A stretch of 64,000 bases of DNA from Ferrimonas marina (GTDB lineage: Bacteria > Pseudomonadota > Gammaproteobacteria > Enterobacterales > Shewanellaceae), in contig NZ_FQXG01000010.1 of NCBI RefSeq assembly GCF_900129905.1, positions 62,001 through 126,000 on the forward strand, in the 5' to 3' direction. This document shows, one piece after another, positions 45,522-54,884 of this stretch. The translations under genes were made by a program, and so were the position numbers. How positions within the stretch are numbered: the first letter of the stretch is position 1; each line of letters starts with the position of its first letter. The notes under the pieces were generated by a model. That model was not told where the DNA came from and did no database searches. It saw nothing but the letters and a program-made list of their open reading frames with translations.

Positions 45522-47345
45522 TTAGCCTTTCTTCTCGCGAGAAGCACGCTTACGGTCAGACTCGGTCAGGAACTTCTTACGGATACGGATGTTCTCCGGA
45601 GTCACTTCCACCAGCTCGTCGTCATCGATGAACTCCAGGGCTTGCTCCAGGGTCATCTTGATCGGCGGGGTCAGCACCTGGGCGTCATCGGTACCGGAGG
45701 CACGGACGTTGGTCAGCTGCTTGCCTTTCAGGGCGTTCACGGTCAGGTCGTTGTCGCGGCTGTGGATACCCACGATCATGCCTTCGTACACCTCGGTGCC
45801 GTGGCCAACCAACAGACGACCACGCTCCTGCAGGTTGAACAGGGCGTTGGTCAGGGCCTTACCGGTGGCGTTGGCGATCAGTACACCGTTGATACGCTGG
45901 CCGATCTCGCCGCCTTTGTGCGGACCGTACTCGTAGAAGGTGTGGTAGATCAGGCCAGAGCCGGAGGTCAGGGTCATGAACTCGGTCTGGAAGCCGATCA
46001 GGCCACGGGAGGGCATGATGAAGTCCATACGAATACGGCCTTTGCCGTCCGGCGCCATGTCGGTCAGTTCCGCTTTGCGCAGACCCATCTTCTCCATGAT
46101 GGAGCCCTGATGCTCCTCTTCCACATCGATGGTCACGGTCTCGTAGGGCTCTTGCAGCTCACCGTCGACGGTGCGCATGATCACCTCAGGGCGGGATACC
46201 GCCAGCTCGAAGCCTTCACGACGCATGTTTTCGATCAGGATGCCCAGGTGCAGTTCACCACGACCAGAGACCTTGAACTGATCCGGGTTGTCGGTCTGCT
46301 CAACGCGCAGAGCCACGTTGTGAACCAGTTCCTTTTCCAGACGCTCCAGGATGTTACGTGAAGTCACGTACTTACCTTCCTGACCACAGAAAGGCGAGGT
46401 GTTCACCTGGAAGGTCATGGTTACGGTGGGCTCGTCTACGGACAGGGCCGGCAGGGCTTCAACCTCGTGCGGGCAGCACACGGTGTCGGAGATCTTCAGC
46501 TCACCCAGACCGGAGATAGCGATGATGTCACCGGCTTGCGCCTCTTCCACCTCGTGACGCTCCAGGCCCATGTAGCCCATCACTTTACCCACCTTGGCGT
46601 TGCGAACGTTGCCGTTGGAACACTCGATGGTCACCTGCTGGTTCACTTTCACCTTACCGCGGGAGATACGGCCAACACCGATCACGCCCACGTAGGAGTT
46701 GTAGTCCAACTGGGAGATCTGCATCTGGAACGGGCCTTCTGGATCCGCTGCAGGCGCTGCAACCTCATCAACAATGGTCTGGAACAGATCGGTCATGTCG
46801 TCCTTCTGGACGCCTTCCTCGTTGGAGGCCCAGCCGTTCAGCGCAGAGGCGTACACCACCTTGAAGTCCAGCTGCTCGTCGGTCGCACCCAGGTTGTCGA
46901 ACAGGTCAAACACCTGATCCATCACCCAGTCAGGACGGGCACCGGGCTTGTCGATCTTGTTGATCACCACGATCGGCTTCAGACCCATGGCAAACGCCTT
47001 TTGGGTTACGAAGCGGGTCTGCGGCATCGGGCCTTCTTGCGCATCAACCAGCAGCAGCACGGAGTCCACCATGGACATCACACGCTCTACCTCACCACCG
47101 AAGTCGGCGTGCCCAGGGGTGTCCACGATGTTGATGCGGTAGTCGTTCCACTTGATGGCGGTGTTCTTCGCCAGGATGGTGATACCACGCTCTTTTTCGA
47201 TGTCGTTGGAATCCATGACGCGCTCGTCCAGATCCACACGATCGTCAAAGGTGCCGGATTGACCCAGCAGTTTATCCACCAGGGTGGTCTTTCCGTGGTC
47301 AACGTGGGCGATGATCGCCACGTTACGCAAGTTCTCGATACTCAA
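45522..47345 (-). CDS. typA: Translational GTPase TypA/BipA
   Basis: A 607-residue ribosome-associated GTPase acting in ribosome assembly and stress adaptation. G motifs are complete: AHVDHGKTT (G1), RGITI (G2), [15 protein letters not shown] (G3, with the catalytic His) and NKIDKP (G4). The C-terminal domain includes [20 protein letters not shown]. It is divergent from glnA, and a structured leader with a terminator-like hairpin lies just upstream. Confidence 0.97.
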   Translation of the reverse strand: MSIENLRNVAIIAHVDHGKTTLVDKLLGQSGTFDDRVDLDERVMDSNDIEKERGITILAKNTAIKWNDYRINIVDTPGHADFGGEVERVMSMVDSVLLLVDAQEGPMPQTRFVTQKAFAMGLKPIVVINKIDKPGARPDWVMDQVFDLFDNLGATDEQLDFKVVYASALNGWASNEEGVQKDDMTDLFQTIVDEVAAPAADPEGPFQMQISQLDYNSYVGVIGVGRISRGKVKVNQQVTIECSNGNVRNAKVGKVMGYMGLERHEVEEAQAGDIIAISGLGELKISDTVCCPHEVEALPALSVDEPTVTMTFQVNTSPFCGQEGKYVTSRNILERLEKELVHNVALRVEQTDNPDQFKVSGRGELHLGILIENMRREGFELAVSRPEVIMRTVDGELQEPYETVTIDVEEEHQGSIMEKMGLRKAELTDMAPDGKGRIRMDFIMPSRGLIGFQTEFMTLTSGSGLIYHTFYEYGPHKGGEIGQRINGVLIANATGKALTNALFNLQERGRLLVGHGTEVYEGMIVGIHSRDNDLTVNALKGKQLTNVRASGTDDAQVLTPPIKMTLEQALEFIDDDELVEVTPENIRIRKKFLTESDRKRASREKKG

Positions 47346-47373
47346 AGTATTTCTCTCCAGGCAAAGGGGAAAT

Positions 47374-47452
47374 AGAAAAAAACCCGACCGTCATACGGTT
47401 CGGGCTCAAGGCCAGTCCCGGCGAGTTCGGCCGGCCCACCCCTTCGCGGGGT
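47374..47452 (-). promoter_or_regulatory. Structured typA leader with terminator-like hairpin
   Basis: On the minus strand three hairpins follow one another: ACCCC/GGGGT (47452-47438), CCGGC/GCCGG (47434-47418) and CCCGA-CCGT with one bulge (47404-47383). The last is followed at once by TTTTTTTCT, 30 bases before the typA start. That is the form of an intrinsic terminator inside a 5' leader, so either attenuation of typA or a small RNA ending here. Promoter not identified. Confidence 0.5.
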
Positions 47453-47616
47453 CAATTCTGGGCGGCAAGTGTACTGGAAACTGTCTAAAACCGCGACAAC
47501 AAAGCATGGCCCATGGGTTATTAATTCTCCATGTGCGGTGCTACAGTGGCGTGACGGCGAAAAAAGGGAGCGCCGTCGGGCAAGTTCAGGGAAGCCAGGG
47601 TCGCGCCCACGCCCAG

Positions 47617-47665
47617 CGCACCAAATTGGTGCAGGCGCCATTTCGGGGCGCACCAACACAGTGCG
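47617..47665 (+). promoter_or_regulatory. Two NtrC enhancer sites of glnA
   Basis: CGCACCAAATTGGTGCA (47617-47633) is an almost perfect NtrC palindrome. CGCACCAACACAGTGCG (47649-47665) is a second, weaker one. Their centres are 32 bases apart (three helical turns) and about 100-130 bases upstream of the predicted start, much like the E. coli glnA enhancer. Confidence 0.85.
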
Positions 47666-47727
47666 ACGCACGACCTCATCTTCCCCCCAAGATTTTCAAA
47701 TCCTTTATTTTCAGCAACTTGAAAAAG

Positions 47728-47743
47728 TGGCACAGCCTTCGCT
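47728..47743 (+). promoter_or_regulatory. Sigma-54 promoter of glnA
   Basis: TGGCACAGCCTTCGCT has -24 GG and -12 GC 10 bases apart and differs little from the E. coli glnAp2 core. Predicted start near 47755, leaving a leader of about 45 bases. Confidence 0.88.
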
Positions 47744-47798
47744 TAGGTGGTGCCATCTTGGTTCGCATACTCTATTTATGCCATTGGAGGCCATTAGG

Positions 47799-49208
47799 AT
47801 GTCCATCGAAAACGTATTGAAAACCATCGAAGAGAACGAAGTGAAATTCGTCGACCTGCGCTTTACCGATACCAAGGGTAAAGAGCAGCACGTTTCCATC
47901 CCGGTTAGCCAAATCGACGCCGACTTCTTCGAAGAGGGCAAGATGTTCGATGGCTCCTCCATCCAAGGCTGGAAGGGCATCAACGAGTCCGACATGATCC
48001 TGATGCCGGACCCGTCCACCGCGGTACTGTGCCCCTTCACCGACGTTGAAACCCTGAACGTTCGCTGTGACATCATCGAGCCGGCCACCATGGAAGGCTA
48101 CGATCGTGACCCGCGCTCCATCGCCAAGCGCGCCAAGGCCTACATGCAGTCCACCGGCATCGCCGACGACGCCTACTTCGGTCCTGAGCCGGAGTTCTTC
48201 CTGTTCGACGACGTACGCTACAAGACCGACATGTCCGGCTCCATGTACGCCATCGATTCCGAAGAGTCTGCCTGGAACTCTGACAAAGAGTACGAAGGCG
48301 GTAACAAAGGCCACCGTCCTGGTGTGAAAGGCGGCTACTTCCCGGTATCCCCGGTAGATTCCGCTCAGGACATCCGTAGCGCCATGTGTCTGGTGCTGGA
48401 AGAGATGGGTCAGGTTGTTGAAGCCCACCACCACGAGGTAGCCACCTCCGGTCAGAACGAGATCGCCACCCGCTTTAACAGCATCGTTGAAAAGGCCGAT
48501 GAGCTGCAGGTACTGAAGTACGTAATCCACAATGTGGCCCACGCCTACGACAAGTCCGCCACCTTCATGCCCAAGCCGGTTGTGGGTGACAACGGTTCCG
48601 GCATGCACTGCCACCAGTCCCTGAGCAAAGACGGTGTGAACCTGTTTGCTGGCGACAAGTACGGCGGCCTGTCCGAGACCGCGCTGTACTACATCGGCGG
48701 TATCATCAAGCACGCCCGTGCCATCAACGCCTTCGCCAACGCCTCTACCAACTCCTACAAGCGTCTGGTCCCTGGCTTCGAAGCCCCGGTGATGCTGGCC
48801 TACTCCGCCCGTAACCGCTCTGCTTCCATCCGTATCCCGGTAGTACCGAGCCCGAAAGGTCGTCGTATCGAGGTGCGCTTCCCGGATCCGACCGCCAACC
48901 CCTACCTGGCCTTCGCTGCCATGCTGATGGCGGGCCTGGACGGCATCCAGAACAAGATCCACCCTGGCGATGCCATGGACAAGGACCTGTACGACCTGCC
49001 GGCAGAAGAAGCGGCTGAGATCCCGACCGTAGCAGCCAGCCTGACCGAGGCCCTGAACGCTCTGGACGCTGACCGTGAGTTCCTGACCATCGGTGGCGTG
49101 TTCTCCGACGACTTCATCAACTCCTACATCGAGCTGAAGCGCGGTGAAGTTGAGCGTCTGGACATGACCACTCACCCGGTTGAGTTCGAGATGTACTACA
49201 GCGTGTAA
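47799..49208 (+). CDS. glnA: Glutamine synthetase, type I
   Basis: A 469-residue dodecamer subunit that makes glutamine from glutamate, ammonium and ATP. Family motifs are [14 protein letters not shown] (about 49-62), [10 protein letters not shown] (metal ligands), [11 protein letters not shown] and the adenylylation site LYDLPAEE (Tyr398, Tyr397 without Met), so the activity is likely controlled by GlnE. The ATG at 47799 is set by the conserved N-terminus; the frame upstream runs through the enhancer. NtrC and sigma-54 sites lie upstream. Confidence 0.98.
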   Translation: MSIENVLKTIEENEVKFVDLRFTDTKGKEQHVSIPVSQIDADFFEEGKMFDGSSIQGWKGINESDMILMPDPSTAVLCPFTDVETLNVRCDIIEPATMEGYDRDPRSIAKRAKAYMQSTGIADDAYFGPEPEFFLFDDVRYKTDMSGSMYAIDSEESAWNSDKEYEGGNKGHRPGVKGGYFPVSPVDSAQDIRSAMCLVLEEMGQVVEAHHHEVATSGQNEIATRFNSIVEKADELQVLKYVIHNVAHAYDKSATFMPKPVVGDNGSGMHCHQSLSKDGVNLFAGDKYGGLSETALYYIGGIIKHARAINAFANASTNSYKRLVPGFEAPVMLAYSARNRSASIRIPVVPSPKGRRIEVRFPDPTANPYLAFAAMLMAGLDGIQNKIHPGDAMDKDLYDLPAEEAAEIPTVAASLTEALNALDADREFLTIGGVFSDDFINSYIELKRGEVERLDMTTHPVEFEMYYSV

Positions 49209-49284
49209 TCACGCAACGACTACGTAAGGTAGAACCAGCCCTCTGTACCCTGAAAAACAATAATAGCTTCAGAGGCATGCTCAG

Positions 49285-49313
49285 AACCCACCCCCTCGGG
49301 GGTGGGTTTTTTT
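49285..49313 (+). terminator. Rho-independent terminator of glnA
   Basis: A 10-bp stem AACCCACCCC/GGGGTGGGTT with a CTCG loop and a run of seven T. Confidence 0.92.
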
Positions 49314-49366
49314 CTGGCCGCCAAACCACTACACTCGAAAGTGAGTGGATACTACGGAGCAAGCCC

Positions 49367-49918
49367 ATGCGTTGGTCAGTACTTTTCCTGTTGATGATCA
49401 CCCTGCCGCTGTCGGCCTCGGTCTATAAGTGGACCGACGAACACGGTCAGGTGCACTACTCGGACAAACCCCGGGAGGGCGCCGAGCAGGTAGAGGTGGA
49501 CCCCAGCAAGATCAGTACGGTGGAGTTGCCCGCCCCACGCCCGGTGGTAGCCCAGGCCGAACCAGAGAGCACCCAGCCGGACTACCGCATTGCCCTGCTC
49601 GATCCCCAGGATGAAGCCACCATCCGCGACAACAACGGCCAGCTGGACCTGCAGATCCAGCTCGAGCCCGACCTGCAGGATGGCCACCGGGTGCAACTGT
49701 TACTGGATGGCGAGGTGGTACGCACCCTCGGTGGCGGTGGCTCCTACGCCCTGGATAACCTCACTCGGGGCGAACATCAGCTGCAGGCCCAGGTGATCGA
49801 CAAAAACGGCAAAGTCCTTGCATCTACTGCCTCAAGGACCGTGTACCTGCACCGCCACTCGCGCCTGTTTACGCCGCCAGGGCCTACTCCAAAGCCATTG
49901 CCCAATGGAGCCCCCTGA
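49367..49918 (+). CDS. DUF4124 domain exported protein
   Basis: A 183-residue protein with a signal peptide (MRWSVLFLLMITLPLSAS) followed directly by the DUF4124 motif VYKWTDEHGQVHYSDKP. A proline-rich linker and a beta-sandwich-like domain (about 80-170, QLDLQIQLEPDLQDGHRVQLLLDGEVV) follow. Function unknown; probably periplasmic. ACGGAG precedes the ATG at 49367. It lies between glnA and ntrB, a position such genes also have in related species. Confidence 0.85.
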   Translation: MRWSVLFLLMITLPLSASVYKWTDEHGQVHYSDKPREGAEQVEVDPSKISTVELPAPRPVVAQAEPESTQPDYRIALLDPQDEATIRDNNGQLDLQIQLEPDLQDGHRVQLLLDGEVVRTLGGGGSYALDNLTRGEHQLQAQVIDKNGKVLASTASRTVYLHRHSRLFTPPGPTPKPLPNGAP

Positions 49919-49935
49919 TCGTGCGATAAAGGCTA

Positions 49936-49968
49936 TGCACCATTTTGGTGCAGTGCTATGGTGGTGCA
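49936..49968 (+). promoter_or_regulatory. NtrC operator of ntrBC
   Basis: TGCACCATTTTGGTGCA (49936-49952) is a perfect palindromic NtrC site, with an extra half-site TGGTGCA at 49962-49968. It lies only 35-67 bases before the ntrB start and no sigma-54 element follows it, so NtrC probably represses its own operon here, as at the E. coli glnL promoter. Confidence 0.8.
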
Positions 49969-50002
49969 TCATCACGGAGCATTGTGGGAAGGATGCATCA
50001 CT

Positions 50003-51058
50003 ATGGTTCAGGCCAACGAACCCTCATTACTCGACCATCTCAATACCGCCGTACTGGTGTTGGACCCGCAGCAGCGGGTGACCTACTGCAACCTGGCAGC
50101 GGAGCAGCTGCTGGGGCTGAGCAGCCGTCGCATGATGGGCTGTGTCTTTGCCGAGCTCTACAGCCAGATCGCCACCGACCCTGCCACCCTGGCCCAGGCC
50201 CTCGACGGCCACAGCAACCAGGCGCTCCATGCCCTCTCCCTGGTGACCCTGGATAATCAGCACCACACCGTTGACCTGACCGTCACCCCGCTGGAACAGG
50301 GCCAACGCCTGCTGGAGGCGCGCACCGTCGATCAGCAACTGCGGATCAGCCAGGAGCTGCAGCAGTACGCCCAGCACCATGCCGCCCAACTGCTGGTGCG
50401 GGGCCTGGCCCATGAGATCAAGAATCCGCTCGGTGGCCTGCGCGGTGCCGCCCAACTGCTCAACATGGAGCTGGAGAGCCAGGAGCTGAAGGAGTTCACC
50501 GGCATCATCATCGAGCAGGCTGACCGGCTGCGAAACCTGGTAGACCGCCTGCTGGGGCCGCAGCATCCGGGCCAGTGGTCGCTCAATAACGTGCACCGCC
50601 TGCTGGAGCAAACCAGCACCCTGTGTGAGCTGGAATCCAATGGCCAGGTGGAGGTGGAGCGCGACTACGATCCCTCCATCCCGGACTTCCTGATGGACCA
50701 CGAGCAGCTGCAACAGGCCCTGCTCAACATCATGCGCAACGCCCTGCAGGCGATGAACAACCGCGGCAAGCTGGTGCTGCGCACCCGCAGCCAGGGCGCC
50801 ACCACCATCGCCGGAGTGCGCCACCGCCAGGTGGTGGCCATCAGCATCATCGACAACGGTCCGGGGATCCCCGGCGATGTGCGCGACACCCTGTTCTACC
50901 CCATGGTCACCAGCAAAGCCGAGGGCAGCGGCCTGGGGCTCTCCATCGCCCAAAACATCGTTAGCCAACACCAAGGGCGGATCGATCTGGAGAGCTGGCC
51001 CGGGCACACCGAATTCACTCTGCTACTGCCACTGATTTTTCGTAAGGAGGCGCCGTGA
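50003..51058 (+). CDS. glnL: Nitrogen regulation sensor kinase NtrB
   Basis: A 351-residue soluble histidine kinase/phosphatase that controls NtrC in response to PII. An N-terminal PAS domain (about residues 5-110) precedes the H box GLAHEIKNPLGGLRGAAQLL (His about 134), an N box in LLNIMRNALQAM, and G boxes IDNGPGIP and GSGLGLSIAQNIV. The start at 50003 has GGAAGG upstream. Its stop overlaps the GTG start of ntrC. Confidence 0.95.
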   Translation: MVQANEPSLLDHLNTAVLVLDPQQRVTYCNLAAEQLLGLSSRRMMGCVFAELYSQIATDPATLAQALDGHSNQALHALSLVTLDNQHHTVDLTVTPLEQGQRLLEARTVDQQLRISQELQQYAQHHAAQLLVRGLAHEIKNPLGGLRGAAQLLNMELESQELKEFTGIIIEQADRLRNLVDRLLGPQHPGQWSLNNVHRLLEQTSTLCELESNGQVEVERDYDPSIPDFLMDHEQLQQALLNIMRNALQAMNNRGKLVLRTRSQGATTIAGVRHRQVVAISIIDNGPGIPGDVRDTLFYPMVTSKAEGSGLGLSIAQNIVSQHQGRIDLESWPGHTEFTLLLPLIFRKEAP

Positions 51059-52455
51059 GCGAACAAGTTTGGATCCTGGATGACGACAGCTCCATCCGCT
51101 GGGTACTGGAGCGTGCCCTCAAGCGCGCCGAGATCAGCTGCGCCAGCTTTGCCAATGCCGAATCCCTCTGGCAGGCTTTGGGCACCAGCCAGCCTGGAGT
51201 GATCCTGTCCGACATCCGCATGCCCGGCACCGATGGCCTGACGCTGCTGCAGCGGGTCAAGGCGGAGTTCCCGGATCTGCCGGTGCTGATCATGACCGCT
51301 CACTCGGATCTCGACAGCGCCGTCGGGGCCTACCAGTCCGGCGCCTTCGAGTACCTGCCCAAGCCGTTCGACATTGAGGATGCCCTCTCCCTGGTGCGCC
51401 GTGCCCTGGAGCACGCCCAAAGCCGGGTGCGCAAGGCCAAGGCCAGCACCGAGGCGATGCCGGAGATCATCGGCGAAGCCCCGGCGATGCAGGAGGTGTT
51501 TCGCGCCATCGGCCGCCTGGCCCGCTCCTCCATCAGCGTGCTGATCAACGGCCAGTCCGGTACCGGTAAAGAGCTGGTGGCCAGCGCGCTGCACAAGCAC
51601 AGCCCCCGGGCCGAACACCCCTTTGTGGCGCTGAACATGGCGGCTATCCCCAAGGATTTGATTGAGTCCGAGCTGTTTGGCCATGAGAAAGGCGCCTTTA
51701 CCGGCGCCGGCGGCCAGCGCATCGGCCGCTTCGAGCAGGCCAACGGCGGCACTTTGTTCCTGGATGAGATCGGTGACATGCCGCTGGACGTACAGACCCG
51801 GCTGCTGCGGGTCCTGGCGGACGGCCAGTTCTACCGCATCGGCGGCCACAGCCCGGTGCAGGTGGATGTGCGCATCGTTGCTGCTACCCACCAGAACCTG
51901 GAGCAGCGGGTGGCCGAGGGTCAATTCCGGGAGGACCTGTTCCACCGCCTCAACGTTATCCGCATCCAGCTGCCGGCCCTGAAGGAGCGCAGCGAGGACA
52001 TCCCCGCGCTAACCCGCCACTTCCTGGCCCGGGCCGCCAAGGAGCTGGGGGGCGATCCCAAACGGCTCAGCAGCGAAGCAGAAAAGCGCCTGAGCCAGTT
52101 CAGTTGGCCCGGCAACGTACGCCAGCTGGAGAACGCCTGCCGCTGGATGACGGTGATGGCTTCAGGCCAGGAGATCCTGGTGGATGATCTGCCGCCGGAG
52201 CTGACCAGCACGGTACAGCCCGGCAGCGTCGGCGAGCTGGATGATTGGACCGCGCAGCTGGCCAGCTGGGTCGAACAGGCCCTGGCCAATGGTGAAGCCA
52301 ACCTGCTCAGCCAGGCTCAACCGGCGTTTGAGCGCACCCTGCTGCAGGTGGCACTGCGCCACAGCCAGGGCCATAAGCAGGATGCCGCCCGGCTGTTGGG
52401 CTGGGGCCGTAACACCCTGACCCGCAAGCTCAAGGAGCTGGATATGGAGAGCTGA
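51055..52455 (+). CDS. glnG: Nitrogen regulation response regulator NtrC
   Basis: A 466-residue sigma-54 activator. The receiver domain (phosphorylated Asp in LSDIRMPGTDGL, about residue 53) is followed by an AAA+ domain (Walker A GQSGTGKELV; sigma-54-contacting GAFTGA loop; LFLDEIGDMP) and a Fis-type helix-turn-helix (QDAARLLGWGRNTLTRKLKEL). It starts with GTG overlapping the ntrB stop. Its likely targets in this window are glnA, its own operon and nasA/cobA-nirBD. Confidence 0.97.
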   Translation: MSEQVWILDDDSSIRWVLERALKRAEISCASFANAESLWQALGTSQPGVILSDIRMPGTDGLTLLQRVKAEFPDLPVLIMTAHSDLDSAVGAYQSGAFEYLPKPFDIEDALSLVRRALEHAQSRVRKAKASTEAMPEIIGEAPAMQEVFRAIGRLARSSISVLINGQSGTGKELVASALHKHSPRAEHPFVALNMAAIPKDLIESELFGHEKGAFTGAGGQRIGRFEQANGGTLFLDEIGDMPLDVQTRLLRVLADGQFYRIGGHSPVQVDVRIVAATHQNLEQRVAEGQFREDLFHRLNVIRIQLPALKERSEDIPALTRHFLARAAKELGGDPKRLSSEAEKRLSQFSWPGNVRQLENACRWMTVMASGQEILVDDLPPELTSTVQPGSVGELDDWTAQLASWVEQALANGEANLLSQAQPAFERTLLQVALRHSQGHKQDAARLLGWGRNTLTRKLKELDMES

Positions 52456-52492
52456 GCCGGCAGTGGATAACCATCGACTCTGTCAACACCAT

Positions 52493-52522
52493 AACGGTGC
52501 CCCATTTGGGGCACCGTTTTTC
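52493..52522 (+). terminator. Rho-independent terminator of ntrBC
   Basis: An 11-bp stem AACGGTGCCCC/GGGGCACCGTT with an ATTT loop, followed by TTTTCG. Confidence 0.9.
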
Positions 52523-52636
52523 GTTTATCTGCCACTGTCAAAGCGGCAGATCGCCATGGTCTAACATTGACTTAGGCCAGCGGCGCTTGGCCCCGGATAG
52601 CCAATAGAAAGGCATGACCTACCAAAGAATTTCAGG

Positions 52637-52651
52637 TAAAACAGTGTAAAT
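52637..52651 (+). promoter_or_regulatory. CpxR box upstream of cpxRA
   Basis: GTAAAACAGTGTAAA is an exact GTAAA-N5-GTAAA tandem repeat, the CpxR recognition sequence, 66 bases before the cpxR start. Predicts autoregulation. I did not find a clear -35/-10 pair. Confidence 0.75.
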
Positions 52652-52716
52652 GGCGCTTGGGTGACTTTTAAGCATCAGTTAGGCTTGGCCCCGAATTGAT
52701 TGAAGAGATGAATGTC

Positions 52717-53409
52717 ATGAGTCGGATTTTGCTGGTTGAGGACGATCACGACCTGTGCGAGCTGCTCGGACAGCTGCTGGAGCTGGAGGGCTTCAACCCC
52801 ACCATCTGCCAGGACGGCCCCTCCGGGCTGGCCGCGGCCCAGACCGGCGAGCACGACCTGGTGCTGCTGGACGTGATGCTGCCGGGCATGAATGGCTTTG
52901 ACGTGCTGCGCCAGCTACGCCAATCCAGCGATGTGCCGGTGCTGATGCTGACCGCCAAAGGCGATGACATTGACCGCGTGGTCGGGCTGGAGATCGGCGC
53001 CGACGACTACCTGCCCAAGCCCTTCAACGACCGCGAGTTGATCGCCCGGATCCGCGCTATCTTGCGCCGCACCGGTGAGCGCAATCGAGACGGCGCCAAG
53101 GGCGAAACCGACACCCTGGAGCAGGGCGATCTCACCCTCTATCCCCGTCGCCAGGAAGCCTGGGCCAATGGCGAACAGCTGGTCCTGACTGCCACCGAAT
53201 TCAATCTGCTGCTGGAGCTGGTGCGCCACAGCGGTGAAGTGGCCAGCAAGGAGATGCTGTCCGAGGAGGTGCTCGGCAAGAAGCTGATGCCCTTCGATCG
53301 CAGCCTCGACATGCACCTCTCCAACCTCCGCCGCAAACTGCCAGAGCGCAAGGATGGCCGCCCCCGGGTGAAAACCGTACGGGGTAAAGGCTACATCTGG
53401 CTCGATTGA
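52717..53409 (+). CDS. cpxR: Envelope stress response regulator CpxR
   Basis: A 230-residue OmpR-family regulator. Receiver domain: acidic pocket VEDDHD, phosphorylated Asp in LLDVMLPGMNGF near residue 51, and Lys in GADDYLPKPFNDRELIARI. C-terminal winged helix: LTATEFNLLLELVRHSGEVASKEMLSEEVLGKKLMPFDRSLDMHLSNLRRKL, close to CpxR. I chose the ATG at 52717 (MSRILLVED); 52708 is an alternative. Stop overlaps the cpxA start. Confidence 0.92.
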   Translation: MSRILLVEDDHDLCELLGQLLELEGFNPTICQDGPSGLAAAQTGEHDLVLLDVMLPGMNGFDVLRQLRQSSDVPVLMLTAKGDDIDRVVGLEIGADDYLPKPFNDRELIARIRAILRRTGERNRDGAKGETDTLEQGDLTLYPRRQEAWANGEQLVLTATEFNLLLELVRHSGEVASKEMLSEEVLGKKLMPFDRSLDMHLSNLRRKLPERKDGRPRVKTVRGKGYIWLD

Positions 53410-54794
53410 TGCAACTGCCCAATCACCTTTTCTTCAAACTGCTCCTGGCATTCTGGCTGACCACCTCACTGATCCTGGTGTTGGTGATCGGCCTGCCCTA
53501 CCTGCAGGAACAGCTTGAGCGGGAGCCGATCCAGCCCTATCAGGCCCAGGCCCTGGAGCGCATCGCCACCGACATGGAGATCGCCGACGGCCGTGCCCTC
53601 AACAGCATCGGTCAGTTGCTGCGCCAACAGTTGACCCGGCAGGACCGGGAGCAACGGATCCAATACTTCGTGCTGGACGCCAATGGCCAGCCGGTCAGCA
53701 CCGCGCCGCGCAACGTCCCCAAAGAGGTGCGCCACTTCCTGCTGGCCGAAGAGAGCTACCGCAGCGCCATGAGCTGGCGCTTCCCCAATGCCGTGGTGTT
53801 TGGCCCCCAGATCGTCTATCTCAAGGACAGCGAGTACTACCTGATTGGCCTGCAGGAAGCGGTCAACACCCGCCCTATGCTGTTCTACCTGATGGAGCAC
53901 CCGGGCAGTTTCCTGCTGGTCTCCATCGCCTTCTCCGGTGTGGTGTTTGGCTTTATGTCCTGGCACCTGGGCAAGCCGCTGCGCCAGCTGCGCCAGACCG
54001 CCAATGCACTCTCCATGGGGGACCTGGATGCCCGTGTCGCCCCCGCCACCCTGAAACGGCGGGATGAACTGGGCCACTTGGGTGCCAGCTTCAACCACAT
54101 GGCCGACTCGGTCAGCACCATGCTCAAGGGCCAGCAGCGGTTGCTCTCCGACATCAGTCATGAGCTGCGTACGCCGCTGACCCGGATGCAGCTGGCGATG
54201 GCCCTGACCCGCAAGAAGCAGGGCGACACCCCGGAGCTGCAACGCATCGCCCGGGAAGCGGGCAACCTGGAAGACATGATCCGCGAGCTGCTGGCGCTGT
54301 CCCGGCTCAACATGCAGATCACCGAACAAAAAACCGAGCTGGACCTGGTCCAGACCCTGACCCCCATCCTCGACGATGCCCGCTTCGAGGCGGAGCAGAT
54401 GGGCAAGCTGCTCACCGTCGAGCTGCCGGACTCGGTGCGCTATTACGGCCTGGATACCCTGCTGCAACGGGCGGTGGAAAATCCCCTGCGCAACGCATTG
54501 CGCTACGCCGAAAGCCGGGTGGTGGTCAGCATGAAGGTTGAGGAAGAAGAGATCGTCATCGATATCCAGGACGATGGGCCTGGGGTGCCGGAATCAGATC
54601 TGGCCACCATCTTTAAGCCCTTCTACCGGGTCGATGAAGCCCGCCATCGCGACAGTGGCGGCTGGGGCTTAGGGCTGGCCATCGCCCAGGCGGCGATCGA
54701 GGCCCACCAGGGGCGGATCGACGCCCAGAACCGTCCGCCCAATGGGCTCTGCGTCAGCTTTTATTTGCCGGCCTACGGTAATGGACACAGCTAA
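53409..54794 (+). CDS. cpxA: Envelope stress sensor kinase CpxA
   Basis: A 461-residue inner-membrane histidine kinase/phosphatase. Two membrane helices (about residues 9-27 and 166-186) bracket a periplasmic sensor domain. A HAMP domain, the H box SDISHELRTPLTRMQLAMALTRKK (His about 249) and the ATPase boxes (DDGPGVP; GGWGLGLAIAQAA) follow. SDISHELRTPLTR and the spacing match CpxA. The ATG overlaps the cpxR stop (TGATG). No cpxP gene is adjacent. Confidence 0.9.
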   Translation: MQLPNHLFFKLLLAFWLTTSLILVLVIGLPYLQEQLEREPIQPYQAQALERIATDMEIADGRALNSIGQLLRQQLTRQDREQRIQYFVLDANGQPVSTAPRNVPKEVRHFLLAEESYRSAMSWRFPNAVVFGPQIVYLKDSEYYLIGLQEAVNTRPMLFYLMEHPGSFLLVSIAFSGVVFGFMSWHLGKPLRQLRQTANALSMGDLDARVAPATLKRRDELGHLGASFNHMADSVSTMLKGQQRLLSDISHELRTPLTRMQLAMALTRKKQGDTPELQRIAREAGNLEDMIRELLALSRLNMQITEQKTELDLVQTLTPILDDARFEAEQMGKLLTVELPDSVRYYGLDTLLQRAVENPLRNALRYAESRVVVSMKVEEEEIVIDIQDDGPGVPESDLATIFKPFYRVDEARHRDSGGWGLGLAIAQAAIEAHQGRIDAQNRPPNGLCVSFYLPAYGNGHS

Positions 54795-54884
54795 GCACTA
54801 TTCGACCAGCATCCATCCGCTATGGCGGTTTGAACCAACAGGTTTTGACTCAGTCACGCGAATCCACCGCGCTTAGCCACCGAG

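Noticed and set aside
47772-49175. 467-codon ORF antisense to glnA
   Set aside because: Shadow of a highly conserved gene; no initiation signal and no family resemblance.
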